Source of the DNA: Sphingomonadales bacterium Ga0077557
Lineage (GTDB): Bacteria > Pseudomonadota > Alphaproteobacteria > Sphingomonadales > Sphingomonadaceae
NCBI GenBank assembly: GCA_001464615.1
Contig: LNFI01000032.1
Coordinates: 62,001 to 126,000 of the forward strand
Direction: 5' to 3'
DNA: 64,000 bases
In this document: one piece after another, positions 30,660-38,000 of the stretch
Position numbering within the stretch: position 1 is the stretch's first letter
Layout: each line of letters opens with the position of its first letter
Notes under the pieces: model-generated
What the model was told of the DNA's origin: nothing
Databases searched by the model: none
Seen by the model: the letters and a program-made list of their open reading frames with translations, nothing else
Program-made: the position numbers and the translations under genes

Positions 30660-31097
30660 CTAGGCCAGACCGATCGCCAGCGTGATGCCGCCAAGGCCGA
30701 TCGACAGCGGGATGCGCAAGCCAAGCCACCAGCCAGGCGCGATGCCGGTGCGCTGGAGCTGCCAATCGACTGCCAATGATCCGATCAGCGCTACGCCCAG
30801 CACGATCATGGACGGTCCCGGCCAGGGCTGCCCGGTCGCCCAGGGCCAGGCACTGCCCAGCGCGATCAGCGAGGGCAGCACAGCCGCATACCAGAGCCAG
30901 GCGGGCGGTTTGCTTGCTGCCGCTGCCAGACCCCACCACAGCCCGCCCAGAAAGCTGAAAATTAGCGCCGCATAGGCATAGGCCATCGACAGTGCGGTTA
31001 AGCGCGAATCGCTATTGTTTTCGAGCAAAACATAGCCAGCGATCAGTTGCGGTAACAGGCCTGCAATGCCGAGCAGGCGGGGCACGGTGGGCGGCAC
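30660..31097 (-). CDS. DUF3429-family integral membrane protein
   Basis: About 145 residues with four to five membrane helices (PRLLGIAGLLPQLIAGYVLL, FSFLGGLWWGLA, WYAAVLPSLIALG and a C-terminal pair). This is the DUF3429 pattern; function unknown. The start is taken as GTG 31097, 4 bp after the btaB stop; a second in-frame GTG lies 12 bp further in. It is the third gene of the btaA-btaB unit, which suggests a link to membrane lipid metabolism, but that is inference. Confidence 0.72.
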   Translation of the reverse strand: MPPTVPRLLGIAGLLPQLIAGYVLLENNSDSRLTALSMAYAYAALIFSFLGGLWWGLAAAASKPPAWLWYAAVLPSLIALGSAWPWATGQPWPGPSMIVLGVALIGSLAVDWQLQRTGIAPGWWLGLRIPLSIGLGGITLAIGLA

Positions 31098-31101
31098 CGA
31101 G

Positions 31102-31794
31102 TCAGGCCGCCGAGGTCGATATCGCGGTCGATATCGGGGTCGATAATTGCCCAGCCCAGGCATAGCCACGATAGAGCGGCGTAAACTGATCGACCAGGCC
31201 CTGGGCGCCGCCGATCTGCTGCAACACCACCGGCAGCGCCTGGCGCGGCTCGACGTCGAAGCGCGCCAGCCAAGCGAACAGCAACCGCTTAAAGGCGTCA
31301 GGCAGTGCCTCTTGTTGGCCGAAATCGACGACATCCAGCCGCCCACCGGGGGCCAATTTGCTCGCCCCTTCCCGCAACGCGCCCTGCCAGTCGGGGATCA
31401 TGGACAAGGTGTAGCTCTGGAAAATTCGGTCAAAGCGGCTGACGCCGAATAGCGCTTCAGCGTCAAACGCCGTGGCATCGCCCTGCGCGAGCGTGATCCG
31501 ACCAGCAAGTCCTGCCGCCTGCACCTTGGCGCGCGCGGTTTCCAGCATCGCCTCTGAAATATCGATCCCGAAATAGCGTGCCTCGGGCCAGGCGCGGGCG
31601 GCGGCGATCAGATTGCGCCCGGTGCCGCAGCCGATTTCGAGCACCGTGCCGCCGCGCGGCGGGGCAAGCTCGCGGATCAGCCGATCGCGGCCGAGCAGAT
31701 AATATTTGCGCGTGAGATCATAGAAGTGGCGCTGCGTCCGGTAGATCGCATCCATATGGCCGGCATGATTGCCGACGCCATTGCCCTTCCCCAT
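31102..31794 (-). CDS. btaB: BtaB-like betaine lipid N-methyltransferase
   Basis: About 230 residues, class I SAM methyltransferase. VLEIGCGTGRNLI is motif I and GIDISEAMLETA follows. The N-terminal MDAIYRTQRHFYDLTRKYYLLGRDRLI, described here only by its pattern, is the BtaB hallmark. BtaB methylates diacylglycerylhomoserine three times to give DGTS, a phosphorus-free betaine lipid. It starts 8 bp after btaA. The 3' end carries three 12-bp tandem units, giving an IST-rich C-terminus (STPISTAISTSAA). Confidence 0.85.
   Translation of the reverse strand: MGKGNGVGNHAGHMDAIYRTQRHFYDLTRKYYLLGRDRLIRELAPPRGGTVLEIGCGTGRNLIAAARAWPEARYFGIDISEAMLETARAKVQAAGLAGRITLAQGDATAFDAEALFGVSRFDRIFQSYTLSMIPDWQGALREGASKLAPGGRLDVVDFGQQEALPDAFKRLLFAWLARFDVEPRQALPVVLQQIGGAQGLVDQFTPLYRGYAWAGQLSTPISTAISTSAA
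31115..31150. repeat. Three 12-bp tandem units at the 3' end of btaB
   Basis: Units GGTCGATATCGC, GGTCGATATCGG and GGTCGATAATTG run head to tail on the plus strand. On the coding strand they give the repeated Ile-Ser/Thr tail of BtaB. Because the unit is a multiple of three, copy-number change would keep the frame. Confidence 0.8.
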
Positions 31795-31802
31795 GGCGGC
31801 GT

Positions 31803-33026
31803 TCAGGCCTTTTCCCCAAGCACATAAAGGTGCACGCCGCCATAGATGGAGGAGCGATCGCGCGCTGTATAATCAAGCGATTCCTTGGCCCAATAGGTCC
31901 AGCGCGACAGGATGGGCTCCGGCACGCGGCCCGGCAGGATCGTCTCAATGCCGGCGGTGCGGAACAGCACGCGCGCTTCGTGCTTGGCGGTGCGGGTGAT
32001 TTCAGCCCAGAGGTTGGTCAGGATCTCGTCGGTCATCCAATCCTGCGCATCGAGCAGCACATAGCGATCGAGCGAGGCATCGGGCATTTCACGCAGATAT
32101 TCGACGAAATTGGCGTGGCGTACTTCGACCCGGTCGACCCGGCCGACGATATCGGCATAGTTCGCTTCCTGCAAATAGGGCGGCAGCGACGCCGACGGGC
32201 TATCGCCATAGCCGCGGCCAAAGGCCTGCATTGCAAAATAATTGTCCTTCAGATCGAAATCGCAGGCCAGCTTTTCCAGCCGCTCCCGCAGCACCACCGC
32301 CATTTTGTTGTCACCCGCCAGCGCTTCATATTGCGAGGGCGGGATGCCGAGGCCGAACAGCGAGGCGGGCTGATCGGTCAGCCATTTGATGAACCCCTTG
32401 TCGAACACGGGCGCAATGTCGCGATCGAAAATCTCGCGCTGTTCCTGCATCGAATTCGCCGCCAGCATCACCTTGGGATCGACACCGTTGAGCTTGGCAA
32501 TGAAATGCGCCGCGCCGATGAAATTGCCCAGCAGCCCGCGCTTGTACACACCCTTGGCAAAGCCGCCGATCCGCCGTCGGCCGATCATGTCGCGGCCTTC
32601 CCAATAGCGCCGGGTCGGCTCGTCGAGATGCGGGCGGACGTAGCGCTTATAGGCGGCGATATTTTCCTTGGAATTCGCCCGCGCGAAGAAGCGGTGAAAG
32701 GCGGCATAATTGGGCAGTTCGCGCGCGGCGATCAGCTTCAGCTTGTTGAGTGCGATATGCGCGGTGTTGAGATCGACAGCGGTGATCGCGCGCGGGTTGG
32801 CGGTCAGATAGCTCAGCACGTTGCAGCCGCCCGAGGCGATCTGGACGATGTGGCAATCGGGGGTGACGGCCAGCGCTTCAAGATCGACGGCGGGATCTTC
32901 CCAGATCTGCGCATAGACCAGCCCGCGAAAGGCAAAGGTGAAGGCGCGTTCGAGCAGGCCTTGCTTGCTGAGATGGTCGTGGCGGTGGACCGCACTGCGC
33001 ACAGCTCGGTTTCGCGGGGCTTTCAT
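31803..33026 (-). CDS. btaA: BtaA: S-adenosylmethionine:diacylglycerol 3-amino-3-carboxypropyl transferase (DUF3419)
   Basis: About 407 residues. VYAQIWEDPAVDLEAL and IVQIASGGCNVLSYL are typical DUF3419/BtaA features, as are the C-terminal VLLDAQDWM and VLFRTAGIETILPGR. BtaA moves the aminocarboxypropyl group of SAM to diacylglycerol; BtaB then methylates the product to DGTS. Alphaproteobacteria such as Rhodobacter and Sinorhizobium use this to replace phospholipids under phosphate limitation. The ATG at 33026 has AGGAG upstream. I see no clear Pho box. Confidence 0.9.
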   Translation of the reverse strand: MKAPRNRAVRSAVHRHDHLSKQGLLERAFTFAFRGLVYAQIWEDPAVDLEALAVTPDCHIVQIASGGCNVLSYLTANPRAITAVDLNTAHIALNKLKLIAARELPNYAAFHRFFARANSKENIAAYKRYVRPHLDEPTRRYWEGRDMIGRRRIGGFAKGVYKRGLLGNFIGAAHFIAKLNGVDPKVMLAANSMQEQREIFDRDIAPVFDKGFIKWLTDQPASLFGLGIPPSQYEALAGDNKMAVVLRERLEKLACDFDLKDNYFAMQAFGRGYGDSPSASLPPYLQEANYADIVGRVDRVEVRHANFVEYLREMPDASLDRYVLLDAQDWMTDEILTNLWAEITRTAKHEARVLFRTAGIETILPGRVPEPILSRWTYWAKESLDYTARDRSSIYGGVHLYVLGEKA

Positions 33027-33130
33027 CGTCGGTCTCCTGGGGCGGGTCGCGTCATGCCGATACCGCCGCAGCACCGTAAAAGCAAAGATGTTTGAATGAA
33101 GCGCCGGGCACGCGCCGGGTGGCCCGACCC

Positions 33131-33199
33131 AAAAATGGGGCCTGCCGCCGAGGGGCGACGGCAGGCCCTCAGCACGCTGTTCGGGAGCGGACAGCGTGT
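33131..33199 (-). other. Structured spacer: terminator-like hairpin plus a second hairpin (candidate small RNA)
   Basis: Read on the minus strand, an 8-bp hairpin (33199-33192 with 33180-33173) is followed by a 10-bp GC stem (33168-33159 with 33147-33138), then CATTTTT (33137-33131). The last hairpin has the form of an intrinsic terminator. No gene on the minus strand ends here except the fasciclin transcript, which already has a terminator at 33238-33271. The block could be the 3' part of a small RNA starting between the two terminators. No promoter is convincing. Confidence 0.4.
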
Positions 33200-33230
33200 A
33201 GTGCCCATCTCTTCGGGGGAAGGGCTCTTA

Positions 33231-33278
33231 AATAAACGCCGCTGCTGCGGCTTTGGATGCAGCAGCGGCGAATTTATT
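33231..33278 (-). terminator. Intrinsic terminator of the fasciclin gene
   Basis: A perfect 12-bp stem (33271-33260 with 33249-33238) and a 10-nt loop are followed on the minus strand by TTTATTT. AATTTATT also flanks the other side, so it may work in both directions. It lies 13 bp past the fasciclin stop. Confidence 0.85.
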
Positions 33279-33291
33279 CTGATGCCGAAAC

Positions 33292-33846
33292 TTACGGCAG
33301 CAAGACGCCGTCAATGACGTGGATCACGCCGTTCGACTGGTTCACATCAGCAATCGTGATGTGTGCGCTATGGCCCTTGGCATCGGTCACCATCCAGCCA
33401 TGATCGCCCTTGCTGAAGGTCAGCGTGCCACCCTGAACGGTGGTATAGGTGGCCTTGCCTGCATGCGCAGCGGCGCTGGCGGCAATCGCGGCAGCGCTGA
33501 TCTTGCCGGGGACGACATGATAGGTCAGCACGGCGGTGAGCGTTGCCTTGTTCTCTGGCTTCAGCAGCGTGTCGACGGTGCCGGCAGGCAGCTTGGCAAA
33601 GGCATCATTGGTTGGCGCGAACACCGTGAACGGGCCAGCGCTCATCAGCGTGTCAACCAGGCCAGCTGCCTTGACGGCGGCGACCAGCGTGGTGTGATCC
33701 TTGGAATTAACAGCGTTTTCGACGATGTTCTTGGTGGGGTACATGGCTGCACCGCCAACCATCGGGTTGGTTTCGCTGGCGATAACGGCACCGCCGGCAA
33801 GCGCGATGGCAGCGGCAACAAGCGAAAGGCGAATAGCTGACTTCAT
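33292..33846 (-). CDS. Exported fasciclin (FAS1) domain protein
   Basis: 184 residues. The signal peptide (MKSAIRLSLVAAAIALAGGA) is followed by one FAS1 domain: TLVAAVKAAGLVDTLMSAGP, then FTVFAPTNDAFAKLP (the conserved H1 box), then YHVVPGKIS, and a C-terminal VIHVIDGVLLP (H2 box). FAS1 domains mediate adhesion or matrix contacts. The gene sits next to an ECF sigma/anti-sigma pair; in mycobacteria, SigK/RskA control the FAS1 proteins MPB70/MPB83, so a parallel is plausible but not shown. It has an AGGAG-type ribosome site and a strong terminator. Confidence 0.93.
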   Translation of the reverse strand: MKSAIRLSLVAAAIALAGGAVIASETNPMVGGAAMYPTKNIVENAVNSKDHTTLVAAVKAAGLVDTLMSAGPFTVFAPTNDAFAKLPAGTVDTLLKPENKATLTAVLTYHVVPGKISAAAIAASAAAHAGKATYTTVQGGTLTFSKGDHGWMVTDAKGHSAHITIADVNQSNGVIHVIDGVLLP

Positions 33847-33992
33847 GATCGAATTCTCCTGCGAGCACCCTCTATGAGGTGCGGCAGCAACAACGAATTG
33901 GTGCCGGATTCGGATGCATGAATTTCTGATTCAGCAATCAAAAGTAACCAACGAACCCGCCAAGCCAGGGCGCCCCCCCCGATCGCGAGCGA

Positions 33993-34718
33993 TCAAATCA
34001 GTGTCAGATCGCCCTTGGCCACCACCGCCCCGGTTGGTTTTCCGCTCGGCGACCCACCGATTGGCTCGATCGTTACAGCGAGCGTTGCACCAGCGGTAAA
34101 GCGGGCGCGATCGGCGGCGGCGATTGTAACCCCGGTCGCCTGACGATCATGCAGCACGCCGAGCGAGCGGGGCACCCCATCTGCTGCAATCACCCATAGT
34201 TCGGGGCTATGGCCTGCATCGACCAACGCAGCCGCGGCGACACGCAGTTGGCCAGTCGCCGGATCATAGATTGCCGGCACGGCTTTGCCATCGGCAACGG
34301 GCACGATCTGGGCAACCAGCACCATGCCAGCAACCTGCGCGATTTGCGTCGGCGGCGCGCCTGGCGTCGCGTTTGGCGGGCGCATCACCACCACCGCCAG
34401 CATGACCGCTGCGGCAAGACCGCTCGTCAATGCCAGACCGCGCCACAGCCGCACCGGGGCTGAATCATTGGCGGCAGGCGCCAAGGCGCGTTCGATCCGG
34501 GAGAGCCCATTGGCGGGCGGCACCATTTCAGGCGACCAATCGAACAATATCGCGAAATGGGCGCGCCAGCGATCGACGTCGGCGGCAAAATCCGGATCGG
34601 CCAGCACCCGGCGCAACGCATCTGCACGGGCGTCGCCCTCCAGCAAGCCAAGCGCCAGTTCAGCGGCGGTCACTGATGCATCGGGCGGACCGGAATCGGG
34701 CGTGCGATCATCCGTCAT
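33993..34718 (-). CDS. RskA/ChrR-type anti-sigma factor
   Basis: About 241 residues. The cytoplasmic N-terminal half contains AAELALGLLEGDARADALRR and a long helical region. A single membrane helix follows (LALTSGLAAAVMLAVVVM), then a periplasmic anti-sigma-K (RskA) domain with SPELWVIAADGVPRSLGVL. It should hold the adjacent ECF sigma factor at the membrane until cleaved. The ATG at 34718 has AAGGAG about 10 bp upstream; a GTG three codons earlier is too close to it. It overlaps the sigma gene by 11 bp. Confidence 0.9.
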   Translation of the reverse strand: MTDDRTPDSGPPDASVTAAELALGLLEGDARADALRRVLADPDFAADVDRWRAHFAILFDWSPEMVPPANGLSRIERALAPAANDSAPVRLWRGLALTSGLAAAVMLAVVVMRPPNATPGAPPTQIAQVAGMVLVAQIVPVADGKAVPAIYDPATGQLRVAAAALVDAGHSPELWVIAADGVPRSLGVLHDRQATGVTIAAADRARFTAGATLAVTIEPIGGSPSGKPTGAVVAKGDLTLI

Positions 34719-35280
34719 CGCTGACACACTCCTTCAGCCGCTGCAGCCCGCGACGCACCCAGCTTTTCATCGTGCCGAGCGGCACGCCCTGGCGATCAGC
34801 CAGCTCAGCATAGGTCGCGCCTTCGAAAAAGGCGGTGCGGATCGCGACGCGCTGACGATCTTCGAGCGCGTCGAGGCAAAGATGCAGCCGCCGCCCTTCA
34901 TCATTGACGATCATTGACTCACTGGCCAGCGGGCGATCATCGGCAATGTCGGGAGCGTCGTCGATCGGGGTGGCGGGGCGGGTGCGTTGCGCACGTCGCC
35001 AATCGATCGCGCGGTTGCGTGCAATCGTTGCAAGCCAGCTAATCGGGCTTGCCCGACCGGGTTCATACCCCCCGGCGCGTTTCCAGATCGTCAGATACAC
35101 TTCTTGCAACACATCTTCAGCCGCCTGCCTTTCGCCACAGATACGTAGGCAGATGCCAAAAAGTTTTGCAGCCGTGAGGTTATAGAGTTCGGCCATAGCC
35201 GATCGGTCTTCGCCACCGGTGCGCACCAGCACGTCGGTGAGATGGGCCCGGGCGGCAGCAGGATCGGCAGGAGCAGACAT
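34708..35280 (-). CDS. ECF sigma factor (SigK-like)
   Basis: About 190 residues. Region 2 reads ELYNLTAAKLFGICLRIC then AEDVLQEVYLTIWKRAGGYE with SWLATIARNRAIDWRR. Region 4 reads ALEDRQRVAIRTAFFEGATY then ELADRQGVPLGTMKSWVRRG. It has the standard ECF layout with no extra domain. The ATG at 35280 has GGAGGG upstream; the frame extends further but without a site. Operon order sigma, anti-sigma, fasciclin suggests one small regulon; the inducing signal is unknown. Confidence 0.93.
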   Translation of the reverse strand: MSAPADPAAARAHLTDVLVRTGGEDRSAMAELYNLTAAKLFGICLRICGERQAAEDVLQEVYLTIWKRAGGYEPGRASPISWLATIARNRAIDWRRAQRTRPATPIDDAPDIADDRPLASESMIVNDEGRRLHLCLDALEDRQRVAIRTAFFEGATYAELADRQGVPLGTMKSWVRRGLQRLKECVSDDG

Positions 35281-35457
35281 GTCACCCTCCCGACTAGCCG
35301 TCCCGGCCGCTGCCGACAACGCCCGATTAGGCCATCGTTGCGGGACAGGTGTCTGTCCGCGGCTGGTCGCAGCCGCCGATCGGGTGTGGCCTTCTGCCGG
35401 GGCATTGATTAAAGCCCGGTCCGTATCTTGTCCCTTTCATGGAGCTTCGCGCCGGTC

Positions 35458-35910
35458 ATGCGCATTGCCATCGCGTCCGATCATGCTGCCTACGCCTTGA
35501 AACAGGCGCTGATCCCATGGCTTGCGGGGCAGGGCCATGATGTCAGCGATCTGGGCACGCATGGCCCCGAAAGCGTTGATTATCCTGATTTCGGCGCGGC
35601 ACTGGCTGCAGCGATTGCTGATGGCAGCGCAGAACGCGGCATTGCGCTGTGCGGATCGGGGATCGGTATTTCAATCGCGGCCAATCGCAACCCGGCCTGT
35701 CGCTGTGCCCTGGTGTCGGAACCCTTGTCGGCTGAACTGGCGCGTCGCCATAATGATGCCAATGCGATTGCGATCGGTGCCCGGCTGACCGGCGAAGACA
35801 TGGCCCGTGCCTGCATCACTGCTTTTTTGACCACCGCATTTGAAGGGGGTCGCCATCAACATCGCGTCGACAAGCTTGGCGCAGCCCCCCTGGAAGGAAT
35901 CCCAGCATGA
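35458..35910 (+). CDS. rpiB: Ribose-5-phosphate isomerase B
   Basis: 150 residues, LacA/RpiB family. [20 protein letters not shown] and [17 protein letters not shown] are the signature segments, the Cys in the latter being the usual catalytic base. It interconverts ribose-5-P and ribulose-5-P. The last bases overlap glyA in ATGA, giving a coupled rpiB-glyA operon, a layout I associate with alphaproteobacteria. Confidence 0.95.
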   Translation: MRIAIASDHAAYALKQALIPWLAGQGHDVSDLGTHGPESVDYPDFGAALAAAIADGSAERGIALCGSGIGISIAANRNPACRCALVSEPLSAELARRHNDANAIAIGARLTGEDMARACITAFLTTAFEGGRHQHRVDKLGAAPLEGIPA

Positions 35911-37238
35911 GCACCAATCCCCAGAGCGATGGTTCGCGCACCCTGAGCGATGTCCAGCCCGATGGTTTCTTTACGCGCGGCCTGGCTGAAGCTGATCCGG
36001 CGATCTTTGCCGGCATTACGCAAGAGCTGACCCGCGAACAGACTCAGATCGAGCTGATCGCCAGCGAAAATATCGTGTCAAAAGCGGTGTTGCAGGCGCA
36101 AGGGTCAGTCTTCACCAACAAATATGCCGAGGGCTATCCCGGCAAGCGTTATTATCAGGGCTGCCACCCGTCCGACCTAGTCGAGCAGCTGGCGATTGAC
36201 CGCGCCAAGCAATTATTCGGTTGCAGCTATGCCAATGTGCAGCCGCATTCGGGCGCGCAAGCCAATGGCGCGGTGATGCTCGCGCTGGTCAAGCCCGGTG
36301 AGACGATCCTGGGGATGAGCCTCGATGCCGGTGGCCATCTGACGCACGGTGCCAAGGCCGCGATGTCGGGCAAATGGTTCAACGCTGTGCAATATGGCGT
36401 CGATCCGGTGACGCATCTCATCGATTTCGATCAGGTCCGCGCCCTGGCGCTGGAGCACCAGCCAAAGCTGATCATCGCCGGCGGCTCCGCCTATCCGCGC
36501 CAGATTGATTTCGCCAAATTCCGCGCCATCGCTGATGAAGTGGGTGCCTATTTTCTGGTCGATATGGCGCATTTCTCTGGCCTGGTGGCCGCTGGCCTGC
36601 ATCCTTCGCCCTTCCCGCATGCCCATATCGCCACGACCACGACGCACAAAACATTGCGCGGTCCGCGCGGCGGCATGATCCTGGCCAATGACGAAGCGCT
36701 CGGCAAAAAGCTCAATTCGGCGGTATTCCCCGGGCTTCAGGGCGGCCCGTTGATGCACGTTATCGCTGCAAAGGCAGTGGCGTTTGGCGAAGCGCTGCAG
36801 CCCGATTACAAAAGCTATATCGCCGCCGTCATCGAAAACGCCAAAGTGCTGGCCGCTACGCTGAAGGAGCGCGGCGCTGAAATCGTATCGGGTGGCACAG
36901 ATACGCATCTGGCGCTGATCGATCTGACGCCGCTGGGCGTGACCGGCAAGGATGCCGACGAAGCGCTGGAACGTGCCGGCATCACTTGCAACAAGAACGG
37001 CATCCCCAATGATCCGCTGCCGCCGACCAAGACCAGCGGCATACGCGTCGGTTCGCCCGCGGGCACGACACGCGGTTTTGGCCCGGCCGAATTCCGCGAG
37101 ATTGGCCATATGATCGCCGATGTGCTCGAAGGGCTCCGGCAACAGGGCGAGGGCGGCGATCCGGCCGCCGAAGCACAGGTGCGCGCGCGCGTGCTGGCGC
37201 TATGTGCCCGCTTCCCCATCTATCCCGAAGGAGTCTGA
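35907..37238 (+). CDS. glyA: Serine hydroxymethyltransferase
   Basis: 443 residues. PLP-enzyme; the lysine is K248 in [24 protein letters not shown] and [10 protein letters not shown] are substrate/PLP contacts. It converts serine and tetrahydrofolate to glycine and methylene-THF, the main one-carbon source, and supplies glycine for the ALAS route at 27.5 kb. The start overlaps rpiB by 4 bp with AAGGA upstream. Confidence 0.97.
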   Translation: MSTNPQSDGSRTLSDVQPDGFFTRGLAEADPAIFAGITQELTREQTQIELIASENIVSKAVLQAQGSVFTNKYAEGYPGKRYYQGCHPSDLVEQLAIDRAKQLFGCSYANVQPHSGAQANGAVMLALVKPGETILGMSLDAGGHLTHGAKAAMSGKWFNAVQYGVDPVTHLIDFDQVRALALEHQPKLIIAGGSAYPRQIDFAKFRAIADEVGAYFLVDMAHFSGLVAAGLHPSPFPHAHIATTTTHKTLRGPRGGMILANDEALGKKLNSAVFPGLQGGPLMHVIAAKAVAFGEALQPDYKSYIAAVIENAKVLAATLKERGAEIVSGGTDTHLALIDLTPLGVTGKDADEALERAGITCNKNGIPNDPLPPTKTSGIRVGSPAGTTRGFGPAEFREIGHMIADVLEGLRQQGEGGDPAAEAQVRARVLALCARFPIYPEGV

Positions 37239-37240
37239 GC

Positions 37241-37393
37241 GTGACCGAGGACGAAAAGGCGTTGAGCAAGAAAATGGCGGTGTCGGCGCTGATCGGCGCG
37301 GTGATCGCTATTCCGGTGCCGTTTGTCGGCCCGATTGTCGGCGCGATTGCCGGGGCAGGCTTTACCTATTTTCGCGCAAAGAAGCGGGGCTGA
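37241..37393 (+). CDS. Small (50-residue) membrane protein between glyA and nrdR
   Basis: It starts at GTG 37241, 2 bp after the glyA stop, with GAAGGAG upstream. The sequence VTEDEKALSKKMAVSALIGA leads into one or two hydrophobic helices (VIAIPVPFVGPIVGAIAGA) and ends FTYFRAKKRG, so it is probably membrane-inserted. The stop abuts the nrdR ATG (TGAATG), indicating translational coupling. Its function is unknown; a good ribosome site and tight packing support it as a real gene. Confidence 0.75.
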   Translation: MTEDEKALSKKMAVSALIGAVIAIPVPFVGPIVGAIAGAGFTYFRAKKRG

Positions 37394-37855
37394 ATGCGCT
37401 GCCCTTTTTGCGGCCATGAAGACAGCCAGGTAAAGGATAGCCGATCGACCGAAGATGGTGCTGCCATTCGCCGGCGTCGCCAGTGCGAAGGCTGCGCGGC
37501 GCGCTTTACGACGTTCGAACGCATCCAGCTGCGCGATCTCTATGTGTTAAAAAGCGAGGACCGCCGCGAACCGTTTGAGCGTGAAAAGCTGATGCGATCA
37601 GTGTCGATTGCCTGCCGCAAGCGCCCGATCGACGCGGTGCGCATCGAAAAACTGGTGACGAGCATCCAGCGCCAGCTCGAAACTTTGGGCGACAGTGACA
37701 TCCCCTCCCAGCGGATCGGCGAACTCGTGATGGACGGGCTCAAAGAGCTCGATTCAGTCGCCTATATCCGCTTCGCCAGCGTCTATAAGGATTTCCGCGA
37801 GGCCCGCGATTTTGAAGAATTTGCGGGCAATGTGGCCGAGGTGGGCAAGGGGTGA
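37394..37855 (+). CDS. nrdR: Transcriptional repressor NrdR
   Basis: 153 residues. Zinc ribbon C3-x2-C6 ... C31-x2-C34 ([18 protein letters not shown] and CEGCAARF), followed by the ATP-cone domain ([18 protein letters not shown]). NrdR binds NrdR boxes at ribonucleotide reductase promoters when loaded with ATP/dATP. It is the last member of rpiB-glyA-small protein-nrdR. In related genomes I would expect trmJ next; here a repeat/GIY-YIG unit intervenes. Confidence 0.96.
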   Translation: MRCPFCGHEDSQVKDSRSTEDGAAIRRRRQCEGCAARFTTFERIQLRDLYVLKSEDRREPFEREKLMRSVSIACRKRPIDAVRIEKLVTSIQRQLETLGDSDIPSQRIGELVMDGLKELDSVAYIRFASVYKDFREARDFEEFAGNVAEVGKG

Positions 37856-37895
37856 GGGGGACGAGGCCAAGTCCGAAATTGCCCCAACATAACCC

Positions 37896-37977
37896 CCCGT
37901 TCGGGCTGAGCGAAGTCGAAGCCCACGCCCACGCCCACGCGGGACACTTGCCCTTCGACTTCGCTCAGGGCGAACGG
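37896..37977. repeat. Palindromic repeat doublet upstream of the GIY-YIG gene
   Basis: Left arm 37896-37924 and right arm 37950-37977 are inverted copies of the CTGAGCGAAGTCGAAG core, with a 25-bp spacer holding three CCCACG units. It ends 23 bp before the ATG of the GIY-YIG-TrmJ gene. As RNA it could form a long hairpin between nrdR and the next gene. Confidence 0.88.
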
Positions 37978-38000
37978 CGGTTCAGAATCAAGGTATTGGA

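Noticed and set aside
31830..33095. 421-codon open frame antisense to btaA
   Set aside because: Shadow of btaA; composition typical of reversed high-GC coding sequence.
37921..37940. Short CCCACG tandem repeats that look array-like
   Set aside because: Only three 6-bp units inside the spacer of a palindromic doublet; no spacers of CRISPR length and no cas genes in the window.
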